Assembly: GCF_020523925.1 (NCBI RefSeq)
Contig: NZ_JAJAPW010000001.1
Coordinates: forward strand, 186,001 to 250,000
Length of the DNA stretch: 64,000 nucleotides
Direction of reading: 5' to 3'
Origin: Neotamlana laminarinivorans
GTDB taxonomy: Bacteria > Bacteroidota > Bacteroidia > Flavobacteriales > Flavobacteriaceae
Positions 9,648-18,605 of the stretch are shown here, piece by piece; positions within the stretch are counted from its first letter, which is position 1, and every line of letters begins with the position of its first letter. Both the position numbers and the translations under genes were made by a program. Below the pieces are notes generated by a model. That model saw nothing but the letters and a program-made list of their open reading frames with translations, had not been told where the DNA came from and ran no database searches.

Positions 9648-9678
9648 AAAAACGCTAGCAAACATCGCTAGCGTTTTT
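9648..9678. terminator. bidirectional terminator between rny and the PL6 lyase gene
   Basis: A 12-bp perfect stem, 9648-9659 (AAAAACGCTAGC) with 9667-9678 (GCTAGCGTTTTT), has a 7-base loop and A/T runs on both sides. It serves the two convergent genes. Confidence 0.85.
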
Positions 9679-9691
9679 CATGTATTTATTT

Positions 9692-12298
9692 TTAGTTTAC
9701 TATAATTTTATTCAAGCTTTTAAAGTTTTTACCCTTAATTTCAACAAAGTAAAGTCCTTTTGCTAAAGAACTTGTATCAATAGTTTCAATATTATTCGAA
9801 GTGTTTAGGGCTTTTTTTATAGTAAGTTTTCCCGAAACATCATAAACGTTTAGTGTATCTAATTCTAAATTATTCTTATAAAAATAAAAAACATTATTTG
9901 TTATAGGGTTAGGGTATAAGCTAATAGTATTTTTATTAGAAACAGTACTCGTAGTAAGCGATGTAGATTGGCCAAAGAACTCAATTTCACTTAATGCGCA
10001 CCAAACACTTTCTCTAGTGGTTCCAGTAGTATTAAATCTACCAAAGCCAACAATTTTCACATAACGAGCAGTAGCGTTAACATGGTAAGTGTTAAATTCT
10101 GTAGTATTTGTTTCTGTTAATTGTAAATCGCCAGAAGTTGGTATTATCATGGAAAATTCAGCTTCTGTTGAACCAGATGTTGAAACCCAAACCTGATATC
10201 CAAATGCATCGGTTTTATTTGTTGTTGCATATCTAATAATATCTAGACTATATTCATCCCCTAAATCATAAATTATATATTCACCATCTCCTTTATAATC
10301 TCCAGAGATTAAATCGCCATCGTCTGCAGCCCAAACTGTGTTAAAATTTTTGTCTAGTGTGTTTGCGGCATAATTAAATTTTGTAGTACCGTTGACTTCT
10401 TCTTTTGAAAAAGAATTAATTGTAACAGGATCATCAATTTCACCTGTATTAATCAAGTTATACAAATCTGTTATAAGAGGAGCAGTTTGTGAAACAGACA
10501 GGACACGAGATAAAGAGCCGTTAACTTCGTTAAAAGTAATTGTACCTTGGCGTTCGGATGTTGTAGTATTTTCTGAAACTGTTATAGAAATTGTTGCAGA
10601 ACCACTTCCAGAAGTTGTGCTTAAACTTATCCAAGAATCACTAGGAGTTACTGTCCAATTAATGTTTGATGTTACTTCTGTATTTTGTGTGCCACCATTA
10701 ATACTAAAGGTTTCTAAATTAGTAAAATATAAGCTTGAAATATTAGCAATAGTGCAATTGGTATTAGTTAATAATGTACCCCCAGCACCTATAAAACAGC
10801 TTCCAATACCATTACCAACCATGGCATCGGTATGTGGTGAAAATATTACATTACCTGTGGCTCCTGAAACTTCATTGGCGCCAACATCTTTTTCAGAAGA
10901 AGACCTTGTTAATCCTTTAATATCAAAGCTTACTATTGGAGAGGTTGTAATAGCTGTATTAGCAGCAGAACCTGTTTCAGATGGTATATAAATTTCATCA
11001 TCTTGAGTAAAACCAAAAACTCCTGTGCTAAATTCTGAAGCGTTAAGTGTGGCACCAAGGTTTGTACCTTGGTATAAATTATTTTGAAAGTTTAAACCGC
11101 TTCCTAATGTAGAGAAAGCACCAGAAATAATATTGGTTTGTGTGGTGTAAAATAAATTATTTATAAATGTACCTGTTGGGTCTGTAGATCCTTTGCTATC
11201 GTTAAAATATAGAGGGGCATTTACATTATAAAATGTATTATGAGCGATAAAAACATCTTGAGTAATTTGATATCCATTTGATGTTCCACCAGAAGATTCA
11301 GAGCCTCCTAAAAAGGTTATACCGTTATTCCATTGTGCTTGGGCGTCTACATTTATAACATCTTGTATATAATTATTTATTATGGTATGATAACTATCTG
11401 AAATTCGTATAGCTCCCGTTCCTTCAACATTTTCCCCTAAAAAATAATTACTATCAATAGTTGCAGATGCGCCATGGCGAAGTACTAACGAGCCTCTACA
11501 AGCTCTAAATGTATTATTTCTGTAAATATTGTTTGCACTTTTGTTTGTTATTATTTCGTTTTCGCCGTCGGCTTTATTAAAATAATTGCCTTCTACACTA
11601 ACATTAGCATTAACTGCTTGGTAGCTACTTGCTCCAATTCTGATAGTTTCGCTATCTCCGGCATTAGTTGTTTCAGAATCTCTTTTTTCAAAATTATAAA
11701 AGTAATTATTTGAAATGTTGTGGCCTACTATACCATCTGCATTAGCATAGTTGTATGAAAGTTCTACTAAAACTAAGGCACCTGGCGATCGTTTATTCAG
11801 AAACGAACAGTTTAAAACGGTGTTATATTGGCCGTAAAGCACAATCCAGCGATGTTTTGAGGTAGATTCATCTTCATCTGTTGTAGTTGGGTCATCTGGT
11901 TCGGGTTCTAAACCATCAATAGCACAATTTTGAATGGTACAATTTATTGCATAATTGGTGCCATTTCTAAATTGAATGTGGTTATTTGCTCCCTCGCCTC
12001 CTTTCCAGTAAAAACCGTCAACGACTAGGTATTCTCCAGAAATATTTATTTTTAAACCACCAGTAAAGTTTACACCACCCGGTGATTCTGCTCTAAAAGT
12101 TATAGGGTTTGTAGATGTACCAGAGCCATTAAAAATAATACGTTCGTCTGTTGTATAAGTTCCGTTTGCAAGAATAACTTCGTCTCCAGCAACTAATGTT
12201 AAAGTTTCTAAATCTTCTGGATTGTTAATGTTGTAAGTGCTTTGTGCATAACTAATTATGCTACAAAGTAATAAAACAATGTAGTTTAATTTTCTCAT
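9692..12298 (-). CDS. secreted PL6-family polysaccharide lyase (alginate-lyase-like) with BACON, F5/8-C and T9SS domains
   Basis: This 868-residue exoenzyme has a signal peptide (to about residue 19, SYAQ). The right-handed beta-helix (about 20-460) matches polysaccharide lyase family 6. Its TNKSANN and LVLRHG motifs place Lys253 and Arg274 21 residues apart, the same spacing as catalytic Lys250/Arg271 of chondroitinase B. A BACON-like sandwich (about 520-605, with SDSWISLS) is followed by an F5/8 type C domain (about 615-780, ending ALSEIEFFG). The C-terminal type IX sorting domain (SLYPNPITNN onward) implies export through T9SS. The substrate is most likely alginate, but chondroitin or dermatan cannot be excluded. 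No sus genes, transporter or other lyases are nearby, so it is not in a visible polysaccharide utilisation locus. Confidence 0.87.
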   Translation of the reverse strand: MRKLNYIVLLLCSIISYAQSTYNINNPEDLETLTLVAGDEVILANGTYTTDERIIFNGSGTSTNPITFRAESPGGVNFTGGLKINISGEYLVVDGFYWKGGEGANNHIQFRNGTNYAINCTIQNCAIDGLEPEPDDPTTTDEDESTSKHRWIVLYGQYNTVLNCSFLNKRSPGALVLVELSYNYANADGIVGHNISNNYFYNFEKRDSETTNAGDSETIRIGASSYQAVNANVSVEGNYFNKADGENEIITNKSANNIYRNNTFRACRGSLVLRHGASATIDSNYFLGENVEGTGAIRISDSYHTIINNYIQDVINVDAQAQWNNGITFLGGSESSGGTSNGYQITQDVFIAHNTFYNVNAPLYFNDSKGSTDPTGTFINNLFYTTQTNIISGAFSTLGSGLNFQNNLYQGTNLGATLNASEFSTGVFGFTQDDEIYIPSETGSAANTAITTSPIVSFDIKGLTRSSSEKDVGANEVSGATGNVIFSPHTDAMVGNGIGSCFIGAGGTLLTNTNCTIANISSLYFTNLETFSINGGTQNTEVTSNINWTVTPSDSWISLSTTSGSGSATISITVSENTTTSERQGTITFNEVNGSLSRVLSVSQTAPLITDLYNLINTGEIDDPVTINSFSKEEVNGTTKFNYAANTLDKNFNTVWAADDGDLISGDYKGDGEYIIYDLGDEYSLDIIRYATTNKTDAFGYQVWVSTSGSTEAEFSMIIPTSGDLQLTETNTTEFNTYHVNATARYVKIVGFGRFNTTGTTRESVWCALSEIEFFGQSTSLTTSTVSNKNTISLYPNPITNNVFYFYKNNLELDTLNVYDVSGKLTIKKALNTSNNIETIDTSSLAKGLYFVEIKGKNFKSLNKIIVN

Positions 12299-12415
12299 TT
12301 CTAGTTTAGTTTAAATTGGTTAACCAATTTATGATTTACTTACCAATCTTTAATTTATTTTCGATTAAAAGCAAAAAATGCAGGTTTATACTTACTCGAT
12401 TTGTTATTTGTAAAA

Positions 12416-13312
12416 CTATTTTCTTGGGTGAAATTCCTCAATAACTTTTGTAAGGTGGCTTTTATCTAAATGCACATAAATTTCGGTAGTGGTAATACTT
12501 TCGTGCCCAAGCATAAGTTGTATGGAACGCAGGTCGGCGTCGTTTTCTAATAAATGCGTTGCAAAAGAATGCCTAAATGTATGTGGAGAAACATTCTTTT
12601 TTAAATCTATAGCTTTTGCTAAATTTTTAATAATGGTAAAAACCATAGCCCGTGTTAATTGCTTGCCTCGTCTGTTTAAAAACAAAGTATCTTCAAAACC
12701 CGATTGTACTTTTTGATGATTTCTAATGTGTTTTATATATATGTTAATATATTTTTGTGTGGCATTAACTATGGGTACAAAACGTTGTTTATCGCCTTTG
12801 CCTGTTACTTTAATAAAGCCTTCTTCAAAAAATAAATCAGATAATTTTAAGTTTATTAATTCACTAACTCGCAATCCGCAACCATATAATGTTTCTAACA
12901 TGGCACGATTGCGTTCGCCTTCTGGTTTACTTAAATCTATGGCTTTTATTAGGTTATCTATTTCTTCTTCAGACAGTGTATCGGGTAATTTTCGTCCAAT
13001 TTTTGGCGATTCAATTAAATCTACGGGGTTGGTTTCTCGATAATCTTCAAAAACTAAATAGCTAAAAAAGCTTCTTAATCCAGAAATAAAGCGCGATTGA
13101 GAACGTGCGTTTAGTTGTTTTGCGGTTTCATAAACACAACGTTGTACGGTTTCTGTATTAATATTTACAGGAGAAAATTCAATATTATTAGCTTTTAAAT
13201 ATTGAATAAGTTTTAAAATGTCTAGAGCATAACTTTCAATAGAATTTTCCGATAAGCCACGTTCAATTTTTAAATACGTTTTATAATCCTTTAAAGCTGC
13301 TTGCCATTTCAT
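12416..13312 (-). CDS. xerD: tyrosine recombinase XerD
   Basis: This 298-residue site-specific recombinase resolves chromosome dimers at dif. The N-terminal SAM-like core-binding domain (about 1-85) precedes the catalytic domain. The full catalytic set is visible: Arg148 (GCGLRVSEL), Lys172 (GKGDKQR), His244 and Arg247 (HTFRHSF), His270 (LGHESI) and the nucleophile Tyr279 (TEIYVH). Length and lack of flanking mobile DNA argue for the housekeeping Xer protein and not a phage or transposon integrase. It is divergent from aroQ, a pairing common in Flavobacteriaceae. Assignment to XerD over XerC is by overall resemblance. Confidence 0.92.
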   Translation of the reverse strand: MKWQAALKDYKTYLKIERGLSENSIESYALDILKLIQYLKANNIEFSPVNINTETVQRCVYETAKQLNARSQSRFISGLRSFFSYLVFEDYRETNPVDLIESPKIGRKLPDTLSEEEIDNLIKAIDLSKPEGERNRAMLETLYGCGLRVSELINLKLSDLFFEEGFIKVTGKGDKQRFVPIVNATQKYINIYIKHIRNHQKVQSGFEDTLFLNRRGKQLTRAMVFTIIKNLAKAIDLKKNVSPHTFRHSFATHLLENDADLRSIQLMLGHESITTTEIYVHLDKSHLTKVIEEFHPRK

Positions 13313-13349
13313 TCTTCAAAATTACTAAAATATCTGTTTAGAAGGTATG

Positions 13350-13377
13350 TTGAATAATTTCAAATTTTTTACATTTA
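13350..13377 (+). promoter_or_regulatory. probable aroQ promoter
   Basis: TTG at 13350-13352, a 17-base spacer, then TACATTTA at 13370-13377, one base off TAnnTTTG. The ATG of aroQ follows 5 bases later at 13382, so the transcript would have little or no leader if this is the promoter. Confidence 0.4.
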
Positions 13378-13381
13378 CTTT

Positions 13382-13801
13382 ATGAAAAAACTTATCATAA
13401 TTAACGGACCAAATTTAAACTTATTGGGTAAACGCGAACCCGAAATTTACGGTAGCTTAACCTTTGAAGATTATTTAGAGGATTTAAAGTCTAAATTCCC
13501 CAAGGTTGAGATTAGTTATTACCAATCTAACGTAGAAGGGGAGCTTATAAATAAGTTGCATGAGGTAGGTTTTAGTTTTGATGGAGTTATATTAAATGCT
13601 GGTGCTTACACGCATACTTCCATAGGTTTGGGTGACGCCATTAAAGGTATAGAAACTCCTGTTGTAGAAGTACATATTTCTAACACTTTTGGCCGCGAAT
13701 CGTTTAGGCATCAATCTTATATTTCACCAAATGCAAAAGGTGTAATTTTAGGTTTTGGTATGTTAAGCTACGAATTGGCGATAAAAAGCTTTTTAGATTA
13801 A
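13382..13801 (+). CDS. aroQ: type II 3-dehydroquinate dehydratase
   Basis: This enzyme catalyses the third shikimate-pathway step, dehydroquinate to dehydroshikimate, as a dodecamer in the cytoplasm. At 139 residues it is normal for the type II fold. The signature INGPNLNLLGKREPEIYG carries the loop Arg18 and the catalytic Tyr23. Asn72 is in LNAGAYTH, and the catalytic His98 is in VEVHISN, followed by FRHQS. It is a single gene, divergent from xerD, and no other aro genes are in the window. Confidence 0.96.
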   Translation: MKKLIIINGPNLNLLGKREPEIYGSLTFEDYLEDLKSKFPKVEISYYQSNVEGELINKLHEVGFSFDGVILNAGAYTHTSIGLGDAIKGIETPVVEVHISNTFGRESFRHQSYISPNAKGVILGFGMLSYELAIKSFLD

Positions 13802-13848
13802 ACCGTATATTTATGTGACTCAGTTAACTATACTGTGTCACAATGTAA

Positions 13849-14439
13849 TTGAACCTTATTTTTGCATTGGAAGAATTAAAGATAGATAAATCCTTAGAAG
13901 ATGAAAAGCTTGTAGCTTTAATCATTCAATCAAAAAGTGCCGAATTGTTTTCTGTTATCTACGATAGGTATTCAGAAACTGTTTACCATAAGTGCCTTAG
14001 TTTTGTTAAAAACAAAGAAGAAGCTCAAGATTTAGCCCACGACATTTTTGTGAAGCTTTTTGTAAAGTTAAAAATGTTTAATTTCAAATCTAAATTCTCA
14101 ACATGGGTATACTCATTCACCTATAATCATTGTGTTAATTATGTGCAGCGCGAACAAAAAAAGCGCAGAGATAAATTTTTAATAGCAGATGATTTAGGAA
14201 ATTACTCTAAAGAGGTTGAAGAAATTGATGAAGAAGTTATTTTTAGCATGAAAGCCGATAAACTTCAAAAAAGTTTAGAGCTAATAAATCCCAATGATAA
14301 AATGATTTTGTTTATGAAATATCAAGACGATTTATCTATTGAAGATATTCAAAACGCTTTAGGTATTGGTAAAAGTGCTGTTAAAATGCGCTTAAGTAGA
14401 GCCAAAGAACGATTAGTTAAAATTTATAATGACTTTTGA
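13849..14439 (+). CDS. RNA polymerase sigma factor, sigma-70/ECF type
   Basis: This small sigma factor has region 2 (about 25-95, with YDRYSETVYHKCLSFVKNK and FSTWVYSFTYNHCVNYV) and region 4 (about 135-190, ending GKSAVKMRLSRAKERL), and no regions 1 or 3. That is the ECF layout. The start is uncertain. There is no in-frame ATG near the N-terminus; TTG occurs at 13849 and at 13867, and the second would begin just before EELKIDKS. A TATTTTTG motif at 13857-13864 lies between them, which slightly favours the later start. A 67-residue protein gene follows at once and may hold a regulator, although it does not look like a classical anti-sigma factor. Confidence 0.88.
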   Translation: MNLIFALEELKIDKSLEDEKLVALIIQSKSAELFSVIYDRYSETVYHKCLSFVKNKEEAQDLAHDIFVKLFVKLKMFNFKSKFSTWVYSFTYNHCVNYVQREQKKRRDKFLIADDLGNYSKEVEEIDEEVIFSMKADKLQKSLELINPNDKMILFMKYQDDLSIEDIQNALGIGKSAVKMRLSRAKERLVKIYNDF

Positions 14440-14441
14440 TT

Positions 14442-14645
14442 ATGGAAAATCCGTTTAAAAAAGTAATACATAATGAAAAGCTACCAGACATTATCAAAGA
14501 AAGGGTAATGAATGATATTGATATTGTAAAACTAGCTTTAGATTTTACAGATTTGATGGTAATTAAATACCCAGATGCAGTTGCCGATTTTTTAAAAAAT
14601 AATGATGAGGATGATTTTAATGAAGATAAAAAACAAATTAATTAA
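14442..14645 (+). CDS. small hypothetical protein downstream of the sigma factor
   Basis: The product is 67 residues from the ATG at 14442, three bases after the sigma-factor stop. It starts MENPFKKVIHNEKLPDIIKE and ends in an acidic tail (DEDDFNEDKK). I see no membrane segment and no zinc motif. Tight coupling to the sigma gene suggests a shared transcript and perhaps a regulatory partner. Nothing in the sequence shows its function. Confidence 0.7.
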   Translation: MENPFKKVIHNEKLPDIIKERVMNDIDIVKLALDFTDLMVIKYPDAVADFLKNNDEDDFNEDKKQIN

Positions 14646-14665
14646 ACCCATAATAACCCTTTACA

Positions 14666-15478
14666 ATGAATACAATTAAGCTAGATTTTACACTTCTAGA
14701 AACTATAGGTAACAACGTTTACAATGCATTGCCAAAGTTATTATTAGCCATAGCTTTAATTATTGCAGCATGGTTAATACTTAAAGCGGTTATGTTTGTG
14801 GTAAAAAAATCTTTAAAATTTACCAAGATAGATGTACTATCTGAAAAGTTAAACGAAACACCTTTATTCGGATCTAATTTTAATATACAACTAGATAAAG
14901 TTATATTAATATTTGTAAAATGGTTTTTAATACTCATTTTTTTAATAGTAGGTTCAGACTTTTTAGGATTAAGTTTTATAAGTAACGAAGTAAGTAAACT
15001 AATAAACTTTTTACCAAAAATATTTACAGCATTAGCCATTTTTGTTTTTGGTATTTATGGAGCTAACTATTTAAAAGAGTCTATTCGCTCGTTATTAAAA
15101 GCTGTAGACGTTGGAGGGTCTAAAGCCATTAGTCAAGTGGTTTTTATTCTTGTTGCTTTAATGGTGTCTATATTAGCATTAAACCAAGCAGGTTTAGATA
15201 CCGAGATTATTACAAAAAATATATTTTTAATATTAGGAGCTGTACTAGCAGCCTTTACAATAGCTTTTGGTTTAGGTTCTCGCGATATTATTTTACGTTT
15301 ACTTTTAGGATTTTATTCTAAAAAGAATTTTAAAATAGGCCAAAGAGTATCTATAGACGGAGAAGAAGGTGTTATTATTGCTATTGAGAGTATTAGCATG
15401 GTAATTCGTTTTGCCGATAAAAAAGTAGTCTACCCAATAAAATACATTTCCAATAAAAAAATTGAAATTTTAGAATAA
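14666..15478 (+). CDS. MscS-type mechanosensitive channel family protein
   Basis: This is a 270-residue inner-membrane protein with about five hydrophobic segments (near 20-45, 80-105, 112-135, 155-175 and 183-205). The Gly/Ala-rich pore-lining helix (ILGAVLAAFTIAFGLGSRDII) resembles TM3 of MscS. A short beta domain follows (KIGQRVSIDGEEGVIIAIES). The family opens under membrane tension and releases solutes on osmotic downshock. The C-terminal domain is shorter than in E. coli MscS, so it may belong to a compact subfamily. It is cotranscribed with the sigma factor and the small protein (21-base gap). Confidence 0.82.
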   Translation: MNTIKLDFTLLETIGNNVYNALPKLLLAIALIIAAWLILKAVMFVVKKSLKFTKIDVLSEKLNETPLFGSNFNIQLDKVILIFVKWFLILIFLIVGSDFLGLSFISNEVSKLINFLPKIFTALAIFVFGIYGANYLKESIRSLLKAVDVGGSKAISQVVFILVALMVSILALNQAGLDTEIITKNIFLILGAVLAAFTIAFGLGSRDIILRLLLGFYSKKNFKIGQRVSIDGEEGVIIAIESISMVIRFADKKVVYPIKYISNKKIEILE

Positions 15479-15541
15479 AACTTGTGACCTTTTAAAAAGT
15501 GCTGTGTCTTATAATAAAGATTCGTTTGAATAATTTATAAG

Positions 15542-15682
15542 ATGATAGATAAATTCGCACTTGTTATTATTAGTTTACAAATTGTTTTCATTATTGTAAT
15601 GACGGTTCGTTACTATCATTCTAGAAAATTATTTAAAGAATCAAATAAGCACACAATTAAAAACATTAAAAGAGGGAAATAA
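15542..15682 (+). CDS. 46-residue single-pass membrane peptide
   Basis: This short reading frame starts at the ATG at 15542 and encodes 46 residues. It begins MIDKFALVIISLQIVF and has one hydrophobic stretch to about residue 22, then a basic tail rich in Lys, Arg and His (RYYHSRKLFKESNKHTIK). The shape is that of a small inner-membrane protein with a positive cytoplasmic end. It lies 63 bases after the MscS-type gene and before a bidirectional terminator. No family is recognised; coding status is inferred from composition and position. Confidence 0.5.
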   Translation: MIDKFALVIISLQIVFIIVMTVRYYHSRKLFKESNKHTIKNIKRGK

Positions 15683-15781
15683 TGTTTTTAGCCCCAAATT
15701 GCTTATGGTTTTAACTTATGTTGCAATTATATTGTTATGGTTTGGTTAGATGGTTATGGTTAATTTCTTAATTGCAACAAC

Positions 15782-15818
15782 AAAAAAAGGCTCAATATTT
15801 ATATTGAGCCCTTTTTTT
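15782..15818. terminator. bidirectional terminator before lpdA
   Basis: Palindrome 15789-15798 (GGCTCAATAT) with 15801-15810 (ATATTGAGCC), A-run on the left and T-run on the right. It lies between plus-strand genes and the convergent lpdA. Confidence 0.8.
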
Positions 15819-15835
15819 TATAAATACTACTTTAC

Positions 15836-17212
15836 TTATATGTGTATACATTCATCGTAAGCATCAGCTACAGCTTCCATAACCGCTTCACTCATGGTTG
15901 GGTGAGGGTGAACAGCTTTTAAAATTTCATGTCCAGTAGTTTCTAATTTTCTTGCAACAACGGCTTCAGCAATCATATCTGTTACTGCAGCACCAACCAT
16001 ATGGCAACCTAACCATTCGCCATATTTAGCATCAAAAATTACTTTTACAAAACCTTCTTTGTTTCCGCCAGCACTTGCTTTACCAGATGCAGAGAATGGG
16101 AATTTTCCAACTTTAATATCTAATCCTTTTTCTCTTGCTGCTTTTTCTGTTAAACCAACTGATGCAATTTCAGGAGTACAATAAGTACAACCAGGAATAT
16201 TACCATAGTCTAAAGCTTCAACATGCATTCCCGCTAATTTTTCAACACAAATAATACCTTCAGCAGAAGCTACGTGAGCTAAAGCAGCGCCAGGTGTAAC
16301 ATCGCCAATAGCGAAATAACCAGGAATATTAGTTTGGTAAAAATCGTTAACTAAAATTTTATCTCTATCTACTACAATTCCAACATCTTCTAATCCTATG
16401 TTTTCAATATTAGTTTTAATACCAACAGCACTTAAAATAATATCGGCTTCAAGAATTTCTTCGCCTTTTTTAGTTTTTACGGTAGCTTTTACACCGTCTC
16501 CAGAAGTATCAACACTTGTTACTTCGGCCGATGTCATAATATTAATACCATTCTTTTTAAACGAACGCTCTACTTGTTTCGATACGTCTTCGTCTTCAAC
16601 AGGAACAATATTTGGTAAATATTCAACAATAGTTACTTCGGTTCCCATAGAGTTGTAGAAATATGCAAACTCTACACCAATAGCACCAGAACCAACAACA
16701 ATCATTTTCTTAGGTTGTTTTGGTAAACTCATGGCTTCACGGTAACCAATTACTTTTTTACCATCTTGCGGTAAGCTTGGTAATTCTCTAGAACGAGCAC
16801 CAGTAGCAATAATAATGTTATCGGCACTATACTCAGTTCCATCAACATCTACTTTTTTACCTGGTTTTATTTTACCATAACCATTAATAACGTCTATTTT
16901 GTTCTTCTTCATTAAAAACTGAACACCTTTGCTCATACCATCTGCAACACCACGACTGCGTTTTACAACAGCATCAAAATCATGCGAAGCTTCTTTTACG
17001 TTTAAACCGTAATCTTCAGCGTGCTTTAAGTATTCAAATACTTGAGCAGATTTTAATAAAGCTTTTGTAGGGATACAACCCCAATTTAAACAAACACCAC
17101 CAAGATTTTCTTTTTCAATAATAGCGGTTTTAAAACCTAGTTGAGATGCTCTAATAGCAGTAACGTAACCTCCTGGTCCACTACCAAGAACAATAATATC
17201 GTATTTATTCAT
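15836..17212 (-). CDS. lpdA: dihydrolipoyl dehydrogenase
   Basis: This is the E3 flavoprotein that reoxidises dihydrolipoamide in 2-oxo-acid dehydrogenase complexes and the glycine cleavage system, using NAD+. The 458 residues begin with the FAD-binding GSGPGGY motif. The redox pair is Cys41/Cys46 in GGVCLNWGC. The NAD-binding motif is VVGSGAIGVEFA. The second FAD contact is AIGDVTPG, and the catalytic His-Glu dyad is in HPHPTMSEAV near the C-terminus. All key residues are present. It is monocistronic here with no E1 or E2 genes nearby, so it may serve several complexes. Confidence 0.95.
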   Translation of the reverse strand: MNKYDIIVLGSGPGGYVTAIRASQLGFKTAIIEKENLGGVCLNWGCIPTKALLKSAQVFEYLKHAEDYGLNVKEASHDFDAVVKRSRGVADGMSKGVQFLMKKNKIDVINGYGKIKPGKKVDVDGTEYSADNIIIATGARSRELPSLPQDGKKVIGYREAMSLPKQPKKMIVVGSGAIGVEFAYFYNSMGTEVTIVEYLPNIVPVEDEDVSKQVERSFKKNGINIMTSAEVTSVDTSGDGVKATVKTKKGEEILEADIILSAVGIKTNIENIGLEDVGIVVDRDKILVNDFYQTNIPGYFAIGDVTPGAALAHVASAEGIICVEKLAGMHVEALDYGNIPGCTYCTPEIASVGLTEKAAREKGLDIKVGKFPFSASGKASAGGNKEGFVKVIFDAKYGEWLGCHMVGAAVTDMIAEAVVARKLETTGHEILKAVHPHPTMSEAVMEAVADAYDECIHI

Positions 17213-17293
17213 TTGTTAAATTTTAGAGTACGAATTTACGAAATCGATTTTTAATAATGAATTTAGAAGGCTTTAATTTTATATCTTTAATCT

Positions 17294-17301
17294 TACATTT
17301 G
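17294..17301 (+). promoter_or_regulatory. -7 promoter element for ndh
   Basis: TACATTTG is an exact match to TAnnTTTG, 18 bases before the ndh ATG. No convincing TTG lies at the -33 position. Confidence 0.5.
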
Positions 17302-17319
17302 TATCGAAAGATTTAATTT

Positions 17320-18603
17320 ATGAATATTCCCAAAACGAGTTTCCCAAGAGTTGTAATTATTGGAGGTGGTTTTGCTGGTGTTGCACTAGCAAAAAAATTA
17401 GCAAAACAAGAAGCGCAAGTTGTTTTATTAGACAAACATAATTATCATACGTTTCAACCACTGTTATATCAAGTTTCAACTGGAGGGTTAGAGCCAGATT
17501 CTATTGCATATCCTATACGAAAGGTATTACAAAATTTTCCTAATTTTTATTTTAGATTGGCTAATGTTGAAGAAATTGATACAGAAAACGAACGTGTAAT
17601 TACCAATATAGGAGATTTAGATTTTGATTATTTAGTTGTTGCATCTGGATCGGTTACCAACTATTTTGGAAATACTGAAATAGAGAAAAACAGTATGGCC
17701 ATGAAAACCATACCGCAATCGCTAAATTTAAGAAGTTTAATTCTGGAAAACTTTGAAGATGCTTTGCTAACTTCAGATTTAAACGAACGCAACGCCTTAA
17801 TGAATTTTGTTATTGTTGGTGGCGGCCCCACGGGGGTAGAGCTAGCCGGTGCCTTAGCCGAAATTAAAAAAGGCATTTTACCTAAAGATTACCCTGATTT
17901 AGATACGAGAATGGCGCAAATTCATATTATTCAATCTGGAGATCGTATTTTAAAAGGAATGAGTGAAATTGCCTCACAAAAGGCAGAAGATTTTTTAGAG
18001 AAATTAGGTGTTAATATCTGGAAAAATGTTCGTGTAACAAACTATGATGGCGAAACCGTAACTACAAATGGCGAACTTTTGTTAAATGCTAAAACAGTAG
18101 TTTGGGCAGCGGGTGTAAAAGGTGAAACTATAAAAGGTTTAAATAGTGAAGATTTTATAACTAGAGGAAACCGAATGGTTGTAAATAAATTTAACCAAGT
18201 AAAAGGGTTTGATAATATTTTTGCTGTTGGAGATATTGCTTGCATGAAAACTGAAGATTTCCCTCATGGATTACCAATGATGGCGCAACCAGCAATACAG
18301 CAAGGAGAACAATTAGGCGATAATTTAATTAAACTTGTTGATAATAAACCTATGAAGCCTTTTGAATACACAGATAAAGGCGCAATGGCAACAATAGGAA
18401 GAAATAAAGCAGTTGTAGATTTAAAGAAATTTAAGTTTCAAGGTGTTTTTGCTTGGTTTGTTTGGATGTTTGTACACTTATTCTTTTTAATTGGTTTTAG
18501 AAACCGCATGGTTGTTTTTATAAATTGGGTTTACAATTATATTCGTTTTGATAGAGAAGCACGACTTATTATACGTCCGTTTAAAAACAGAAACATTGAA
18601 TAG
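17320..18603 (+). CDS. ndh: type II NADH dehydrogenase (NDH-2)
   Basis: This is a non-proton-pumping NADH:quinone oxidoreductase, a membrane-surface flavoprotein that feeds electrons to menaquinone. At 427 residues the length fits. The FAD motif is IIGGGFAGVALAKKL at about residue 12, the NADH motif is IVGGGPTGVELAGAL at about 160, and the quinone-site AVGDIA and MAQPAIQQG are present. The C-terminus has a hydrophobic stretch (FAWFVWMFVHLFFLIGF) that differs from purely amphipathic helices and likely anchors the protein. It is a single gene. Confidence 0.93.
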   Translation: MNIPKTSFPRVVIIGGGFAGVALAKKLAKQEAQVVLLDKHNYHTFQPLLYQVSTGGLEPDSIAYPIRKVLQNFPNFYFRLANVEEIDTENERVITNIGDLDFDYLVVASGSVTNYFGNTEIEKNSMAMKTIPQSLNLRSLILENFEDALLTSDLNERNALMNFVIVGGGPTGVELAGALAEIKKGILPKDYPDLDTRMAQIHIIQSGDRILKGMSEIASQKAEDFLEKLGVNIWKNVRVTNYDGETVTTNGELLLNAKTVVWAAGVKGETIKGLNSEDFITRGNRMVVNKFNQVKGFDNIFAVGDIACMKTEDFPHGLPMMAQPAIQQGEQLGDNLIKLVDNKPMKPFEYTDKGAMATIGRNKAVVDLKKFKFQGVFAWFVWMFVHLFFLIGFRNRMVVFINWVYNYIRFDREARLIIRPFKNRNIE

Positions 18604-18605
18604 TT

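Noticed and set aside
10392-10991. 199-codon plus-strand frame inside the lyase gene
   Set aside because: Shadow of the lyase on the opposite strand; no domain or signal, low-complexity composition.
12416-13312. XerD gene as an integrase of a mobile island
   Set aside because: Housekeeping size and motifs, divergent from aroQ, with no att repeats or cargo genes around it.
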